Of a stretch of DNA of 64,000 bases, positions 62,919 to 64,000 are shown one piece after another. Where the stretch lies: assembly GCA_017883235.1 (NCBI GenBank), contig JADGNY010000009.1, forward strand, positions 25,534-89,533, given 5' to 3'. The notes under the pieces were generated by a model, which searched no databases, was not told the origin of the DNA, and saw nothing but the letters and a program-made list of their open reading frames with translations. The stretch is from Thermoanaerobaculia bacterium. Lineage in GTDB: Bacteria > Acidobacteriota > Thermoanaerobaculia > Gp7-AA8. Position 1 is the stretch's first letter; each line of letters starts with the position of its first letter. The translations under genes were made by a program, and so were the position numbers.

Positions 62919-63296
62919 ATGATTAAGCGTATTTTGTTTACTGTAGGGGCTGTCGTAATGCTGTTAGGCGCCGTGCCGTTGTTCGCGTGCCAGTACTGCG
63001 CTGCCGGGGGCAAGACCGACCCTAAGACGGATTCCATCGCGTCAAAAGCGCGATGCCTGTTCGACCCCTCAGGCACGATGGTCTCATGCACGCTGAACGC
63101 CGACTCCAGCGATTGTGTGGATGATACGCAGGCATATCAAACCGATACTTGCCCCAACTCCACCGACACCAGCGGCGGCGGTACCGGCGGAACCGGCGGC
63201 GGAACCGGCGGGAGCACATGCTCGACAAGCGGAGGAAGGTGGTGCCCGCCGGATTGCATGAGCTGTGGCAGTGGCGGCGGCGGTGTTCTTTTTTGA
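62919..63296 (+). CDS. Secreted Cys/Gly-rich peptide of unknown function
   Basis: 125 residues from 'MIKRILFTVGAVVMLLGAVP', placed by AAGGAGAG upstream; the track ATG six codons earlier overlaps the previous stop. After the signal peptide come 'CQYCAAGG', a region with scattered Cys, a Gly/Thr linker and a C-terminal 'CSTSGGRWCPPDCMSCGSGG'. Ten Cys remain in about 100 mature residues, suggesting disulfides or metal binding. The Cys-rich tail behind a linker could be a processed or attached peptide; this is speculation. Confidence 0.65.
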   Translation: MIKRILFTVGAVVMLLGAVPLFACQYCAAGGKTDPKTDSIASKARCLFDPSGTMVSCTLNADSSDCVDDTQAYQTDTCPNSTDTSGGGTGGTGGGTGGSTCSTSGGRWCPPDCMSCGSGGGGVLF

Positions 63297-63308
63297 TGTT
63301 GCAGGAGT

Positions 63309-63342
63309 CACGCTAGCGCAGCTGGCCCGGCTGCGCTGGCGT
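63309..63342 (+). terminator. Hairpin after the Cys-rich peptide gene
   Basis: 'CACGCTAGCGCAGC' pairs with 'GCTGCGCTGGCGTG' (one mismatch) around TGGCCCG. No T-tract, so it may be a terminator or a repeat hairpin. Confidence 0.5.
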
Positions 63343-63383
63343 GCGCGATTCCACGTTCGCGACGCTCAAGTCACGTAGCGATC

Positions 63384-63530
63384 CACCTGGCGGCGACAAA
63401 GCGTGATCTCGAGCAGACCAACGAGCATCTCGCCCGCGCCATCGAGACCCTCCACCAGATCTCCACGACCGACCCGCTAACGGGCGCCGCCAACCGGCGG
63501 AACTTCGATACCGTCCTCGATTTCGAATGG
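63384..63530 (+). pseudogene. GGDEF-domain (diguanylate cyclase) fragment
   Basis: 'LAATKRDLEQTNEHLARAIE' is a coiled-coil signalling helix and 'ISTTDPLTGAANRRNFDTVL' the start of a GGDEF domain. The frame ends at 'DFEW' where it joins a fragment of the 48-residue gene. The catalytic GG(D/E)EF part is absent. Confidence 0.75.
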
Positions 63531-63542
63531 CCCCACGAACTT

Positions 63543-63619
63543 CTAGCTGGTGCACGAGTTCGCCTTCAATCTCTGTAATCTGCCTCAGAGTCAATCCGAG
63601 CTGCCGTTCGGCAACATCG
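63543..63619 (-). pseudogene. Fragment of second copy of the 48-aa gene
   Basis: Minus strand reads 'LDVAERQLGLTLRQITEIEG' against 'LDVAERQLGLALRQIAEIEV' in the copy at 59019-59165. A two-base deletion (GTGCAC for GTGCGCAC) shifts the end of the frame, and the N-terminal half is replaced by repeat sequence. Confidence 0.75.
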
Positions 63620-63622
63620 AGA

Positions 63623-63822
63623 GGGATCAGACCAGGGTCATGGGATCAGACCAGGGTCAGACCTTTGGTTGTCGTTTCCCCAGGGGGGTGGAGGGTCAGG
63701 TCTAAAGTCTAAAGCGAGATGTCTCCGAGCCCCTGAGACGGGAGCCCCATGAGATGGTACCCTCGACTTTAGACTTTAGACCTGACCCCCGACCTGGTCG
63801 ACCCCCGACCTGGTCGACCCCT
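63623..63822 (+). repeat. Mixed direct and inverted repeats
   Basis: 'GGGATCAGACCAGGGTCA' occurs twice in a row; 'GGTCAGGTCTAAAGTCTAAA' is answered by 'TTTAGACTTTAGACCTGACC' about 50 bases on; 'CCCCCGACCTGGTCGA' is doubled at the end. No coding content recognised up to the gene at 63889. Confidence 0.8.
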
Positions 63823-63888
63823 TTGATGGAGGCCGTTCTCGTTCCCTCCCGCCGCCTGTTGGCCGTTCGGGAAGCGCACCCCGTCCGG

Positions 63889-64000
63889 CTACCCCTGCTG
63901 GGTCTCTTCCGGAAACGGCCAGTTCACGGCCTCGGCGAACCCGGCGATCGACGCGCCGAGGCGCTCGCGGTGCGCGTAGGCCAGCCCGTGCAGCTCGCGC
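63889..64000 (-). CDS. Second copy of the helix-turn-helix protein gene (partial)
   Basis: The last 36 codons are in the window, ending 'FAEAVNWPFPEETQQG'. The DNA is almost identical to 58460-58570 except close to the stop ('RPQG' there, 'TQQG' here). It runs off the right edge. Confidence 0.7.
   Translation of the reverse strand, partial: RELHGLAYAHRERLGASIAGFAEAVNWPFPEETQQG

Noticed and set aside
62919-63296. RiPP precursor
   Set aside because: Sec-type signal peptide and no maturation enzymes nearby; Cys-rich tail alone is insufficient.

Overview
The window looks like a chromosomal segment from a GC-rich Gram-negative environmental bacterium. Secreted Asp-box (BNR) and carboxypeptidase-regulatory-like proteins, a very large secreted M16 peptidase, many palindromic intergenic repeats and scarce Shine-Dalgarno sites at operon starts fit an uncultured Acidobacteriota (for example a Thermoanaerobaculia-like lineage). 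That assignment is inference; no rRNA or other marker gene is present. Several genes carry single-base frame breaks, so either real decay or consensus-sequence errors are involved.

Left part (1 to about 36.5 kb): a surface-polysaccharide locus. It opens with the 3' end of a NodU-type carbamoyltransferase. A long leftward operon follows with an acyltransferase-3 protein, seven glycosyltransferases (GT2 and GT4) and an O-antigen polymerase/ligase-like membrane protein. Next come a GT-C glycosyltransferase with two ArnE/ArnF-like small membrane proteins. Then two divergent operons each encode acyl carrier protein(s), a KAS III, a short-chain reductase and N-acyltransferase(s), followed by an amino-acid-type adenylation enzyme, a DPM1-like GT2 and the aminosugar transaminase WecE. 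Further right are a chimeric WecE-like ORF, a GT2, another GT-C protein, and a second acyl module (FkbH, ACP, MaoC, reductase, MBOAT acyltransferase, SGNH partner) flanked by two paralogous methyltransferase genes. A galactosyltransferase-like gene and a PIG-L deacetylase close the region. My reading is that the locus makes a glycan containing a 4-amino-4,6-dideoxy sugar whose amino and hydroxyl groups carry short acyl chains built on dedicated ACPs.

Middle part (36.6 to 47.6 kb): enoyl-CoA hydratase, a secreted metallo-beta-lactamase/Ig/lamin-tail protein, a lactonase-like metallo-beta-lactamase, a Mug-type glycosylase, a truncated DinB gene, an RlmN-like radical SAM methyltransferase whose ends are encoded by palindromic repeats, and a three-gene cassette of unknown function (43.9 to 46.1 kb) ending in an alpha/beta hydrolase. 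A truncated IS1595-type transposase and a long tandem array of 20-22 bp palindromic units follow.

Right part (47.6 to 64 kb): a 1177-residue M16 peptidase, a complete-looking group II intron inserted in a hairpin repeat, an Asp-box protein, and a repeat-dense stretch with gene fragments, nested palindromes and a second tandem array. It continues with a small HTH-protein gene present twice in the window, a large secreted multidomain protein with a Cys/Gly-rich secreted peptide behind it, and a mosaic of gene scraps at the right edge.
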